A stretch of DNA of 64,000 bases, taken from contig JAQFVV010006454.1 of assembly GCA_028023455.1 (NCBI GenBank), forward strand, positions 975,001-1,039,000. Direction: 5' to 3'. The stretch is from Epiperipatus broadwayi. Its lineage: Eukaryota > Onychophora > Udeonychophora > Euonychophora > Peripatidae. The notes beneath the pieces were generated by a model. The model made no database searches. It was not told the DNA's origin and worked only from the letters and a program-made list of their open reading frames with translations. The first letter of the stretch is position 1. Each line of letters opens with the position of its first letter. Shown here piece after piece: positions 24,770 to 37,303 of this stretch. The position numbers and the translations under genes were made by a program.

Positions 24770-24925
24770 AGTAGAAAATTGTATAGACAGATAATTACTG
24801 GTTTTCTTAATAAAACATTTTTTTTGGTAAACAAGTGGCTTTGTTAATAAAAAAAATTTTAGTAAATGACTGTTTTTTTAATAAAAAATGTTTTGGCAAA
24901 TGAGTGGCTTTGTTAATGGTTTCAT
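24770..24925. repeat. Degenerate tandem repeat, three units
   Basis: Variants of CTTAATAAAACATTTTTTTTGGTAAACAAGTGGCTTTG occur about three times; GTGGCTTTGTTAAT appears exactly twice, near 24834 and 24904. The middle unit is changed to GACTGTTTTTTTAAT. Confidence 0.7.
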
Positions 24926-25551
24926 GGATCATTTCTATTATTGGACAAGTGAAGTAAAACTCTGAAACTTTTAATTGGTTTTAATTGGTCAAGTGACAAA
25001 CTCTTTGATAGAAATATTTTCATCTTTTAATATATATTAATTTTAGTTTCGTTTTCAAAAAGTATATTAACTATTTGTAATGTTAGGAAAGTAAACGAAA
25101 GTTATTTCAAAAATATATTTTTATTTGTATTTTATAGAAATATTCAAAAGTGGAAAAATCAAAGAAAACATTACTAGCAAATTAGAAGCAATGTAAATGT
25201 CAATTAAATTCCTCCCAGATTTGCCGTTACGAATTTTTTAAGAATTTTTTAGGAAAAATCTTAACGTTTTTCTCAAAATAATTATATTTTCAGCATATTA
25301 CACCAAAAATACATTATAATATTTAAATGAATGCCAGAAAAATATTCTAAAACATTAATCTTTGTTTGAAAATTAAATAAACAGCTTGGAGCAATCTAAA
25401 CTCTTGACAGGATGTCAAAATTGATGCTAACATTGATTTCTTTTTCAATTTACAATCATGTAAAGTATACAATTTTTTAATAAAATCTTACTACTTTTGT
25501 AAAATAACTATATTTTTATTAGATTTTATGAAAATTATTTATTATATGTAT

Positions 25552-26022
25552 GTAATAGACAGGGTATGAGCACAAACTTTCACATTACCCACCACTCTCA
25601 ACACTATCTCATAACACTGATACACTTGAACACACATATGTTGAAAAGATAAATAATCACCAATATACGTATTTCATGCTAAACCAGCAATCATCAGTTG
25701 GTCCAGATTACATGGCCTTTGAGCGTTCCATCATCAGATTTTCAATTGGATGGACGGTTGAAGAGTTGCAGTGTGGAGTGGATTGAAGCCTGTCCATTAA
25801 AGTAGGAGGATTTGCTATCTTAATATATATCTGAGCACTTGTAGCATATATGTGTAGAGATGGTAATCTGGACCAACTGATGATTGCTGGTTTAGCATGA
25901 AATACGTATATTGGTGATTATTTATCTTTTCAACATATGTGTGTTCAAGTGTATCAGTGTTATGAGATAGTGTGGAGAGTGGTGGGTCATGTAAAAGTCT
26001 GTGCTCATACCCTGTCTATTAC
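25552..26022. mobile_element. Foldback repeat of the B-box family, 160-bp arms (best copy)
   Basis: The left arm (25552-25711) and right arm (25863-26022) are nearly perfect reverse complements. Paired landmarks include GTAATAGACAGGGTATGAGC with GCTCATACCCTGTCTATTAC at the outer ends, and CCAGCAATCATCAGTTGGTC with GACCAACTGATGATTGCTGG at the inner ends. The loop is about 150 bases. No protein is encoded. Related single or partial copies lie at 19981-20221, 22395-22440 and 46040-46250, so the unit is interspersed; here two units sit head to head. Confidence 0.85.
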
Positions 26023-27369
26023 ATATATAGACACAGGTATATATAAGCCTGTGTATTTCAGCTATTATTATATGTATGAAAAATAATTAAAAAAACACTC
26101 TAAAACATATATTTCATTTTCAGTAATGAAAAAATATTTACCGAAATCATCAGCCAATAAAAATTGAGAATAGATTGAGAATAGATTATCCAACCAATCA
26201 GAACTGGCCTTCTTCTTTTGTAAATTTTAAACACTCCTAGTATTGATTTTTTACTTGTAAAATAATTCAAGAGAGGGCAGCATCTTACAGGTCTTGCTCT
26301 AAGCTCAAAATCGTGTGTAATTTTATCATTATAGCTCATAAAATGGATGAGTTAGAGCAATCTAAAGGTGACAACACAAATTTGCATTTCAGGCTAAGAA
26401 AGGGAAAATTGAATAATATAAAAGCCTAGTTCAGAATTATTGTAATCAACTTATGCTTCTATTTATCATTAATCCTAGTTCTTCTTGTAATCATTGCTTT
26501 TCAAGGCTTAACATAATGTATCCTAAATGTTTACCAGTACTCAAGTTAATAACCATGTGTGGTGAGGCACTGTGAAATAAACTTCACTGTTTTAGTATGT
26601 AGTCCATAGCTAGTAAATATCCAACTTTATTTTCTGAATTTGAGCCAACAATGTGCTATCATCAAGTATGCACCAATAGACGGGCTGCTCAACCTTGAAG
26701 AAAAAAATTTATGACATCTCTCTACAAGATTAAAAACCGGTAAATGAAGACATTTTACATGGAAATTATTTGGGAACTCAATTTGCACATGTGTCTGCAT
26801 ATATATATAATTTTTTCTGGAAAATAATATTGCTTTCACCATCTTGTCTCTTGAACTTAAGGTAACTTTTATTTATGAACTATTTTATAAGACATTTACT
26901 TATGTTACCAACAAGCCAGTGATAATTATAATTTAAATTAAGTAATTTCATGTATTTATGCATTTGTCTGTTATATAAAATAATATTTTTAATGTTTATA
27001 TGTTATAACACCTTAGCTAACATAATTGTATCTAACATAGCATGGTAACTTTAGTCTAATCAGAAGAAATAATTGGTTTCTTAAAATTTAATGGGTTTTT
27101 TTCTTTCATAAAGAGTTTTAATTTTTTTTTTAAAAAATCATTTTCACAATTGTTATTAATTGCAATGTAAAGTTAGATCAATGTTGTTTTTTAAAAAAAA
27201 AAAAACTTTTAAATAAAAAAAAACGTTTTAAAAAGATATTTTTATTTAGTATATTAATATTTAAGAAAGATAATAGAGAATATCTTAAAAAATACTGACC
27301 TATATCAATCTTTTATCAGTTCAGTGAAAATTTTTTACCAAGATAATTACAATTCTTTACAGCGAACTT
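26023..27369. other. A+T-rich stretch without recognised genes
   Basis: Open frames at 26100-26339 and 26627-26842 (minus) show no domain and no homolog I recognise. A TA run occurs at 26800-26810. Confidence 0.5.
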
Positions 27370-28925
27370 TGGATTTTAACTAGCAAGAGAACAGGATGTA
27401 TTTAAAAGTGATTTTATCACCATGGATTGTATTCAAATTATGAGAAAAGTTATATTAAGAACCAATGAAACTGAGTTGCCATTATAACTACAGATTTATA
27501 GATTATGAAAAAGCATTTCATTCTATAAGCATTTCTGTAGCGACTAACATTTGATTATCAAAATCCAGGATATTATTATATTCTGAAAAATATTTATCAA
27601 AATGCAACATAATGATTAAATTATATTGTGATTTTAAAAGTATTACCATCAAGAAGAATATATGTCAGGATAACTCTACCCCAAATCTTTTCACAGTAGT
27701 TTTATAAAAAGTATTTGTGAATTAAAATAGGAACCTATGGGATTAAAAGTGAAAGGAGATAATGTTTAAGATACGTATATTTTGCAGTTGATTTTGCAAA
27801 TAATACTTCAGGGTTTCCGGAAGTGTTGCAAGAGTTATCCGATAAAACGAGTAATTTATTGATCAAGTGCTGTGATCACCATAATAAATGTAACAAAGTA
27901 GAAACTAAAGATAAATACTAGAAAGATTAAAATAATGATTAATTGATTTTTCAAAAAAAGAAAATAAATTAATAACTATGAATTAAAATAAGTTAAAAAC
28001 TACAAAATCTTGATCAAATTATTGTTGTAAATAGAAATATAATGGATGAAATTAATCTTAAAAATAAACTTGGATAGAGTACTTTTGGAAGAAATAACAA
28101 TATAAAAAATAAATATGTATATATTGGACTTTTTACCATCGTTTTATATAAATATTGAATGCCTTTAGAAAAAGTTAAATTTATTTTAATATTCCAAATA
28201 TATTCAGCTGTTAGCAATAGCAGTAACATGATTCTCATGCTAGTACTGTTACTGGTCAGACCAGCAGCATCTGAAGAAGAAGGGGAAATAATAGATCTTG
28301 TAACGTGCATATACTAACCTGTGTGCTATTACTAACACTTGAACGTATTTTGAATATTTAAATAAAGCTACTTTTTTAAAGACATTTAATATTAGATGAT
28401 GGGAATAGTCCAATACATAAATACAACTAATACCATCATCACAAAACTTCAGAAAAATAATAAAAAGAAGGATGTGTATGTATTTGAAATAGAAGATTTA
28501 AAATAAATGTGTTTTATCATTTCTTGCTTATGTTTGAGACTTATTACTTAATAGAAAACTATATAGCCTTCTTCAGACCAGTCACTGAAATATGAAAGGA
28601 TGTAAATTAGAGTAAAGAGGTAAAAAATGAAAACAAAATACATAGGTGAAAGAACAAATCCTGATACTAATGACATCATAGACAGAATTAAAAGACTGAA
28701 GTGGAGCTCTACTGGACATATTGCTAAAAGAGATATAGTAGATGAAAAAATTATATCTTAAACTAGTTCTCAAAAGATTATAAAAGTCTTAGAAAATGCC
28801 ACATGTAAGATGAATGGATGAAATAAGGAAGTTTGCTCAGGTGGAGTCTGGAGAAATCAGGCTAGAGATCAAACAAACTGAATTAAACATGGAGAGTTCA
28901 TTATCCTGCAATGAATTGATAATGA
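27370..28925 (+). mobile_element. RTE-type LINE, RT region to 3' end, decayed and interrupted
   Basis: A plus-strand RTE copy lacking the endonuclease. At 27410-27470 one reads TMDCIQIMRKVI and then NETELPL, followed at about 27496-27535 by IDYEKAFHS-like sequence (motif A, with Asp to His at the second key position, read across a frame change). At 27730-27770 there is KWEPMGLKVKGD, and at about 27955-28100 the after-polymerase segment with LDQIIV and LGWSTFGRNNNI-like pieces split by stops. About 400 bases (28190-28590) do not match the element and may be an insertion or extreme decay. The 3' tail resumes at 28595 with ERTNPDTNDIIDRIKRLKWS and finishes in a GATGATGATGATGAT run at 28940. There are many stops; it is not functional. 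Confidence 0.75.
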
Positions 28926-30591
28926 GTAAAAATGTTAATGATGATGATGATGATACATAGATATGTATATACAAAAAAATCATCTGTACAACACACTTTT
29001 AGAAATAGAGAAAGGCTTATGATAAAACTTTTCATTAGAATACAAACTTTTGTATAATAAATCTTCCAACTGAGCACTAAAAGGAAAAAGTATCAAAACA
29101 ATATATCTGCTTCATTAAAACATATATAATAACATGAATTTAAGATTTAAATAGTCTTTTAAATAAATTGTAGCATAAATAATTAATAGATGAACTATTC
29201 TCTAATAATTAAATTATACACTCACAGTATTTAACAACATTTAATAATTTCTATTTTAACAGATAAGATGATTGATAAAATGAGAAGAAAAAAATCTAGG
29301 AAAAAGATCAAGAAAATTCTGGGAATAAAATGAATAAACAGCATATATAGAAACAATCTATCAGAAGCAGGTATTATGGATATAAAGATATGGAGAGAAA
29401 ATATATAAGGTTCATAATACAGAACCCTGTCATCTGTAGGCAATTCTAAGAAAAAAATATTCATTTCTCTTCTTTTTATTTGCTATCTAATTAATTAATA
29501 TTTACTTTAATTATTTCCTTCTAATTTACAAAATCACATACTAATCTAGTCATATTTTTTATCAAATCAAATAATATTAAAATAAGTTGTAATAATAATA
29601 GCTACATAAACATTTATCGCAATAAAATAAAAAATAATGAATGGCATTCTGATGATTGCAAAATATTTGGTCATCAGAAAAACCAGAGTTTATGATTCAA
29701 GAAGTCTACCTCCATAATAATATTGTATTAAATCAGTGAGAGCATTTAAGATAATGAAGAAGCCAGACATAAAAATAAAATTATGATTGGTTGATTGTTG
29801 AATGTAATGCAATAAATCGAAAAGGTGTAAAACTAAGGGTTAAGATATTCTGGGATATACCTGACATTAAGATATAGGGCTTGTTGTGAGCCCTCAGATA
29901 AAAAACTTTTATAATTAATATTTTTGTAAGTTATAAAATTTTGATGATTAATGTGAAAGCAATTTCAAAAAATTTATTGCATATACGGGGGGGGGCACAT
30001 ATCCTTGCGAGTAATAATTAATAATAAAAACATAAAAATTATAAACACCTGGGTCTCATTTTATGTGGTAGATAGGTTCCACAGAAAACCCACATTAAAA
30101 AAGTCGCACAAAAATAGACTTAACTTATCTTAAAAAATGGGGGGGGGGGGTTTCTGTAATTTTCAGAAATCACATAAAAGCAAAGCAACAAGGAAAAATT
30201 ATTTTAAAATAAGCATTAAAATATAAGGAAATAAAGTATGACTAATAAAAAATTTCAAATATTTGAAAAAAATTAATACAAGACAAACTTTTTTTATTAA
30301 CTACAGTATTTAATTTTACATTTTTTCATACATGTTTTAAACATTACCACTATTTGACATTATGTATTCATTTGTGAACTGGTTAAGAAATCAAATTCAT
30401 CACAAGAGCAAGTATAACTAGCACCACTTTCAGTCTTGTGCTATGTTAATGGTTTTATGTTGACAATGTAATCGGTGATTAAACTTTGAGATGATGATTT
30501 TACTAATTGTTTATAAAGCTTGCAATATCCAGATATATAACTATTTAGCTCTAGTTTGAATTTAAGAGATTGTTCATTGCAGGAAACTCTC
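28926..30591. other. A+T-rich stretch with two long G runs
   Basis: Nine G at 29987-29995 and twelve G at 30139-30150 stand out. An open frame at 29231-29464 (minus) is low-complexity and hydrophobic with no recognisable domain. Confidence 0.55.
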
Positions 30592-31130
30592 AGATTTCAG
30601 CATTTTCTGATGTTTGTCTTTGCCTCACATATTAATGTAAATCTATGATTAACTGATTTTTACTTATAAAAAATGATAAATTTGTCTTTTTTTGTTTACT
30701 ACTGAAATAAATTTTAAATTTTCACATTTTGTTTCTATATTAGAAAATTAGATTGCAATCAAAGCAAAAAGATTATATTTTATTATTAGAAAGATTATTT
30801 TCAGTTTACAAAATCAATAAAATCTTCATTATTTATTTTAAAAATCTAAGATTATTTATTTCTGTTATATCTAACAAAATACATTTTAAAAGTTTAAAAT
30901 TTTTTATATTTATTGTGATATTTATATGTAAGTACAAATCTATTATTATTATTATTATTATTATTTAGTCATTAGTATAAGTAGGTTATTTACATAGAAG
31001 CTAAGATTCTAAATACAGCTTCAGGCCATATTCACGTAATATAACATTATATTTTTGAAAAAAAAAAGTATTTCAAGTCAAAATATATTATTAATAATTT
31101 AAATTTTTTGATATCTAATAAATACAGTAA
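30592..31130 (+). repeat. Interspersed repeat (family also at 43746-44520), copy 1
   Basis: It shares a long series of matches with 43750-44520 in the same order: TTTGTTTACTACTGAAATAA then ATTTTAAATTTTCACA, GATTATTTTCAGTTTA, CATTTTAAAAGTTTAAAATT, ATATAACATTATATTTTTGAAAA, and GATATCTAATAAATA. An (ATT)n run at 30942-30966 is specific to this copy. The 71-codon frame inside it is low-complexity and not a gene. Confidence 0.75.
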
Positions 31131-34100
31131 AATGAGAAAGATATTAAGAAGAAACATGACTTCAAAATTGCATTAAAATAATCCACATAAAACAAAACCC
31201 AGATGTATAATGTTGTAAAACTGATTTCAAAATACATAAAAATAATACATGTAATGGACATTAGAGATTGAACTATCATAGTTTTATAGAAAAAAGATGA
31301 TAATAATGGAATATATTATAAGTTATGAATAAGAATTTCATAATAGTTTTGAAATATTAACAAAAGAATTTATCCAATCAGAGCTTCAAGCGATAAAAAT
31401 AAATTTCATATGGATTATGTTTTATTAGAGGAATTTTGTTATTATACTCTTATGTAAAAATGAGGATTGTTAAATCTTTTGCATGAATTGTATCTTTATA
31501 AGCGGAAACATAAAATTTAGAAAAGAAGCGCAATTGTTACCAGTTTAATTAAGAGAAGTAAATTTGATGAAAAACAGAAATAATAAGCAGAAATTATTAA
31601 AAAAATATATAAATAAGATATTGCTTCATCAAGTAGTAAATATTTTTTTTTAGATGTCTTTTATATTTTCTCCCTTCTTACTTTTTTATTTATACTATTC
31701 AACATAAAATTAAAATCCTCAGTTTTAATTAATATATTTTACTACTCAAAAGAAACTTTAAAAATTCTTGTATCTTTCAAAATTATGGAACTAACATTAT
31801 TGGAAGGCGCAACATTTAATTATAAATTCATTATAATGCAAAGTTCAATGTTTTTAAAATAGAGAATCCATTTACTTTAGATAAATCTGTAAGAATTGTG
31901 ATATCATGGAGTTGTTTTTTTACAGCATTGAATTACAATACATTGTATGCAGTTATTTTTTATTATCTATTTAATCTAATTAGTAACCTTTCTTTTCTGG
32001 ACTTCCTCATGTACAATTATTTCTCTGGTCATTCTGTATCTAAATTGCATATGTGCATTTGTTTCTCTATACCCTAGTACCATCTATTACAAGCTTGAAT
32101 ATGATTGCTTACCAGAATGTTGTGCAATTTATTCTCATCTTTATATCAGGTTTTTGCTTTTATCAATGAGGACTTGGAATTTAAAACTGGGGTTCATTTT
32201 TTTTTAAAGCTTGATAGTAAAAAAGAATTGAGCATGGCAGTCAGTTGCATAATTGCACTGATTTGTGCCATAACAGCAAAGCCATACTCCATGTTTGAGA
32301 TAGGGATTAAGTTGCATTATCATCTGATAACAACTGGTAACAACTGGTAACTCAAGCATACAATGATGGAAATTGAATATATGGAAAGGCAGGATCTGTA
32401 ACTTTCTAAATAGTCCATTGCATCATGTTCTGCTATACCTATGTCAATTTAACAAAAAATGCTGTCAAAAAGAACATGCTTAAATGAACCAAAGAATGAC
32501 AATGTTAACAGTGTAAAACTACCAAAACATCACTTACTGCTAATATAAAGAGAGTCTCATCACTTTCCACAATTCTCGTGTTATAAGTAAAAAAAAATGA
32601 CAAAGCTTCGTAATAAAAATTTTCAGAATTTATTTCTTTTTTAAAATTTAACCATCAATTTATTAATTTTGTTTAAATATTAACTACTAATACATCTTCA
32701 GAAGATTATAGGCCCTTGAAACTATCAAAAATACTGTTTGCCATCTTGATTTATTTGAAAACTCTCCAGTACCAATGTTTCCTACCATTATTTTAAAGAC
32801 CCAAATCTGATCTAATAAAATGAGTATTCTATTTCAATTAAAAATTAATAATTATCACCATATGTTATACCTCAATCTTTTCAGATTTAAATAAATTCAT
32901 TTATTGTTTTAGAGACTCTTAATTATTTCTATGATATAATTGAATTGTAATATGGAATTTGCAATTTGATAAAAAGATTGCAAAATTATAATAAATTGTG
33001 TTTATCTTTAGTCTGAATATAAACATTTGTTGATAGTGATCTAATCATTACTGCAACTATTATTTTTTTCAAGGTATCCTTATAGAGAGCTGTTAAAAAA
33101 GTGTTTGGATGTTAGTTATAAGCAGTTTTCCTGTTTGATTTAATAAAATTAAGCATTTAATGTAAGCTTAATCACTAGCATACTATTTTAATCTTTTTTT
33201 ATTTCTGTATAAATAAATGAAGTACAAATATTTAATCATATATTATCCCTGTGTACATTTGTTTATAGATATGTCATCAATTTGTTCAGAAGGTCATATA
33301 TTTGAAAAACTGCACCCAAAATATTATCATTTGTTTTTCTACTTTATTGCATCTTTTAATATTAATGAGAATATTTCTGTTGATTTTAAGAGCTATGCTT
33401 CTACTCTATTTACTTTATTACAAGCTACCTACTGCAAAATAAAGTAATCAATCAATACTAAATGATAGCTCTGTATCTGCATCATGTGACTATTTTCCAT
33501 TATTGGTAAAAGGATTGCATTTACATTAGGTGACTCTGTATTAGATTAAATGACTTGAATTATTGATACCATCATCTATTGGTGAATGTAAAAAAAAAAT
33601 CATATTATGTTGTGTTGAAATTTTCTTTATATGTAAATAACCTCATGTGTCAGTAACTTAATTGGTAAAGAAAAAAAAACAGTAATATAAAAATAGATTT
33701 TATTTTGTAAAGTAAACTATATCAAGTTTTCAAAAGGTGTCTTCAGAGTAAAAGTATTTCCAACATCACTGCATAGAGGACTTGTGACAAGTAGGCACTA
33801 TTCATTCATTACATCCTTTTTAGAAGGAGAGAATGTGGGTCCTTTTCTAGTATTGTTTTATCCTTTAGCTAGAGATGGTTGAAAGCCCATTTATTGACCA
33901 TTAATGAATAGATTTCTGGATTGGATGTAATCTGACTACCTGAAAATAAATCAAATTTTATTTAGCCAGAATTTTAATATAAGGATATAATAGGCAACAC
34001 AGGCTTAAATTAAATATTCTCATATATGCATTAAAAATAAATTAAATCATGATTATTCCAATATAAAAATTGTACTGAAAGTTTTAGAAATATAACATAA

Positions 34101-34972
34101 ACTTGTGGGTATTAATAATTATATGTACTAGATAAATGTTACATACTATCAAACAATATTACAAGCCTTAATATATTTTAATATATATTCAGAATGCAGT
34201 ACAATTGATGAAGATCATGTGACAATTGAATCCCAAAGCAATTATTCAGAAAATTCTTATGTTGTTTTAATTTTCTCAGCTAAGAATTAATAAAAGAATC
34301 ATTAGGTCTTGGACCACTATACTAAGTCATAGAGATCAATTGCAAGTAATCATTATTAATATAATATTTAAACCATAACTTTATTTTGATAATAGAACCT
34401 CTTTAAAATTTGGTGAAACTTTAAAAAGATAGCAAAAAGAAATAATTTTTATGTTTCTATGCATAATTTTTATGTTTCTATGCATTTTTTTCTCATTGAT
34501 AAAAATATGTAAATACAAATTCACAAATATATAGTTTTTACAATAAATATTATGCAATATAATGTTTTACTACTAATATTTTGTCCAATTGTCAATATAT
34601 GCAATGTGACCTAGTAAAAAGATAACTGATTCTCCAAGTTACCTGCAGTGCTATCTCTAAATTAATGCATATGTTCCATAATGACATAGATTATTTATTA
34701 ACCACAAAAATCTTAAGATGCTAATGTATTTGAATCATGAGTTGTGATATAAAATGTGACAATACATTTTCTATCTTTGTACAAAATTCGAGGAGAAATA
34801 TTGTCCAAACATTAATTTTTTTGAAATTGGAAAAAAAAACTGCAACAAAAATGTTTTGAATCATTCAAAATATGTATGGCAGTGAAACCATGAATTGCAA
34901 AAGTATTTTAAGTAGTTTCAAAATTTTGTGATGTTAGGAAAAGTTTTGAAGATAATATATGTCTTAGCACTT
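31131..34972. other. A+T-rich stretch without recognised genes
   Basis: Open frames at 32105-32350 and 33217-33447 have no recognised domain, no nearby promoter or splice context I can support, and average A+T composition. I treat them as chance. Confidence 0.5.
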
Positions 34973-37289
34973 TGTAAGGGTGACTTACAACACTACCAAA
35001 CCAACATATAATAGTGCACATCATCAAAACAAGCTGTGCCAAAAATGTGCTTAAGCAATAAATTGATGAGCACATACGAGCATTGTCAAACATGCATATA
35101 TATGTGATTATAGTTGGTTTATTAAAGAATGAGGCACTAAATGTCATGATAATTTAATTTTTCCTTTTATAATAAAAAAGAATACAAAAATTAATAAGAA
35201 TATAGATTAAACACTTTTTAAACAATCAATCAAACATATATCTATACTAATACCAAACCAGTGAAGTTGTACTATAATGCAGACATTAGACCAGACATGT
35301 AAAATAAAGACCCAATCTCAAGTTAGTTACTAAGCAACCAAGTGTGGAAAATGAAATTATAATCCCAATATATAATTATTAATCCAAATACTACATATGC
35401 AATCTATGTAACAATATACAACTACACCAATATAGAAAAAAATCCAAGATTGAATATGCCAAAACCAGAAATAAACTGGTCTTGCATTTAAACCGAACTC
35501 TATACAAAAGCGAATTGAGTCTTCATCCTAGATCTTTTTGAAATAATGTGCTTTCATGTAAGGAAGTAAATCAGTGAATTTTGAATGCCAAAGGAAATCA
35601 CTGACATGTTTTAAAAGGGAGAAAAAAGAAAAATCTTAATAGTTCAATTGACAACTAAATTCAACAGGAATAAAACCTGTGAAATTTAGAGAAACAAATG
35701 AATTATTAATATCAAAGAAACATTAAACTTATTCCAAGTTAATATCAAAAAAAAATTGAATTTATTCACACATGAGGAGAAAAGAGCAAGTCATCACTAA
35801 CAACTAAAGAGAATTATAAAGTAATTAAAAAGTAATTTCAGATATACTTGTAGCTATTAAATGCAAACTGCAATTAAATGAAATTTACACATATTATAGA
35901 TTGCTGTATGATGTATTCTGGCCAAATTACCAATGCCGTAGAGGAACTAAATGCCATTACTAGGGACATGAAAGCATGGTGACTTTATATGCCTATTTTT
36001 ACAAACCCTAAAAAAGCATCTACTGTCTTTTACAAAATGCCTATTGATAAATCAAAAGAGATTGATGAGATAGTATAGCTGTGTTATTATCCTAAGTGCA
36101 ATTATCCACAAGTTTAGTGAGTGAATAGTGTTTTACTTATGGAGATCTATTTTTAAACAATAGACTGTAAAAAGGAAGAATATTGCCACAAATCTCATTG
36201 AACTTTAATCAACATAATTCAATGGACATTTTAAATTTTGTTCTGTATTATTGTTATTTTTTTCATTCCCACACTTGGAAACGTAGGCATTTATACTTTG
36301 GAAGAGTTAAGTATAAGTATACAGAAGGGGGGAAGTAATTGGGTTTAGCTAAGGATTTTTTTTGTTGATACTGAATAAAATTTAGATCAACTTGACCATT
36401 TTTCAACTTGACATTGACCATCATATTATGGGTTAAAGTTAAGATTTTGATATTATTGCATATTAAAAAACATGCACTAACTACAGAACAGGTACAAATG
36501 ATTAATATTTGAGTATGGATGATATTTCCTATCAACATTACAGTCATCTATGAATAAGGGGAGGTTCCCAAGGACATTGATAACCATCAATATGAACTGG
36601 ACAGTGATGATTATTTAAATATATCTGTGAATAAAGTTGGTTTAGCCAGTTAGCTTTGTGGTTGTTTAGAATTGTATATATTTTTTATGATTTTTGTAAA
36701 TAATTAATGTCAAGATATGCATTTGTACCATTGGGTCCTTATTGGGAACTTGACTATCTTTTAATAACAATATGATAGAAAGCCATACTTGACTTACCTA
36801 ATTATACAGTTTATTATTGTTAGATGATTTTAATCTTTTTGTTATTCAATAAATGTTATAAAGTATGTTCCCTATAATCTGGTCTCTAGCTCATTATCAT
36901 TATTATTATCATTATAATACACACACATTCATACCAATTAATATGTAATTTGGAATACATGTGCCCATACACCTACTCTGTATGCAGTGATTTTGGGAGT
37001 ATGATAATCAATCATCATCTATATAGAAATGCAATAGATGTTCAATTGTGTAATTTTATCCCTGAAGAGAATCGAAGGTAATTTCTCCCTGAGTTTGAAT
37101 ACTGAGCCATAATGGGGCAAGAAAGGAGGATGACATCTGGATGAACTATCCTGAGTTGTATCTAGATTTAATGAGTGAATATAGAGTGAGCTCATTGGAT
37201 GTAGATACAATCATAGGCTATATTTCATCATGCTATCAACAGCATCCTACCAGAAGACTCAAGTTCTGACCACATCTTGGAACCCAACA
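34973..37289 (+). mobile_element. 5' LTR of an old LTR retrotransposon
   Basis: The direct repeat partner is 40969-43273; both are about 2.3 kb and stay collinear throughout, with diverged sequence and small indels. Shared landmarks include ACTAAGCAACCAAGTGTGGAAAATGAAATTA (split here only to describe it: CTAAGCAACCAAGTGTGG is identical), GAAATAAACTGGTCT, AAAGAGATTGATG, CACACTTGGAA and GATCTGGATGAACTATCC-like sequence. It starts TGTAAGGG and its proposed end is CCCAACA at 37289, satisfying the TG...CA rule, and is followed directly by TGG, the usual start of a primer binding site. The two LTRs were identical at insertion, so their divergence means the element is old. Short open frames inside are not credible genes. 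Confidence 0.75.
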
Positions 37290-37303
37290 TGGAGCATGAA
37301 ACA
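37290..37303 (+). promoter_or_regulatory. Candidate primer binding site
   Basis: TGGAGCATGAAACA begins with TGG immediately after the LTR's terminal CA, where a tRNA 3' end would pair to prime minus-strand synthesis. The tRNA type was not determined, and the site is probably degraded. Confidence 0.45.

Noticed and set aside
32105-32350. 81-codon open frame with a hydrophobic stretch
   Set aside because: No homology recognised; the final codons come from a small CAACTGGTAA duplication; not supportable as a gene.
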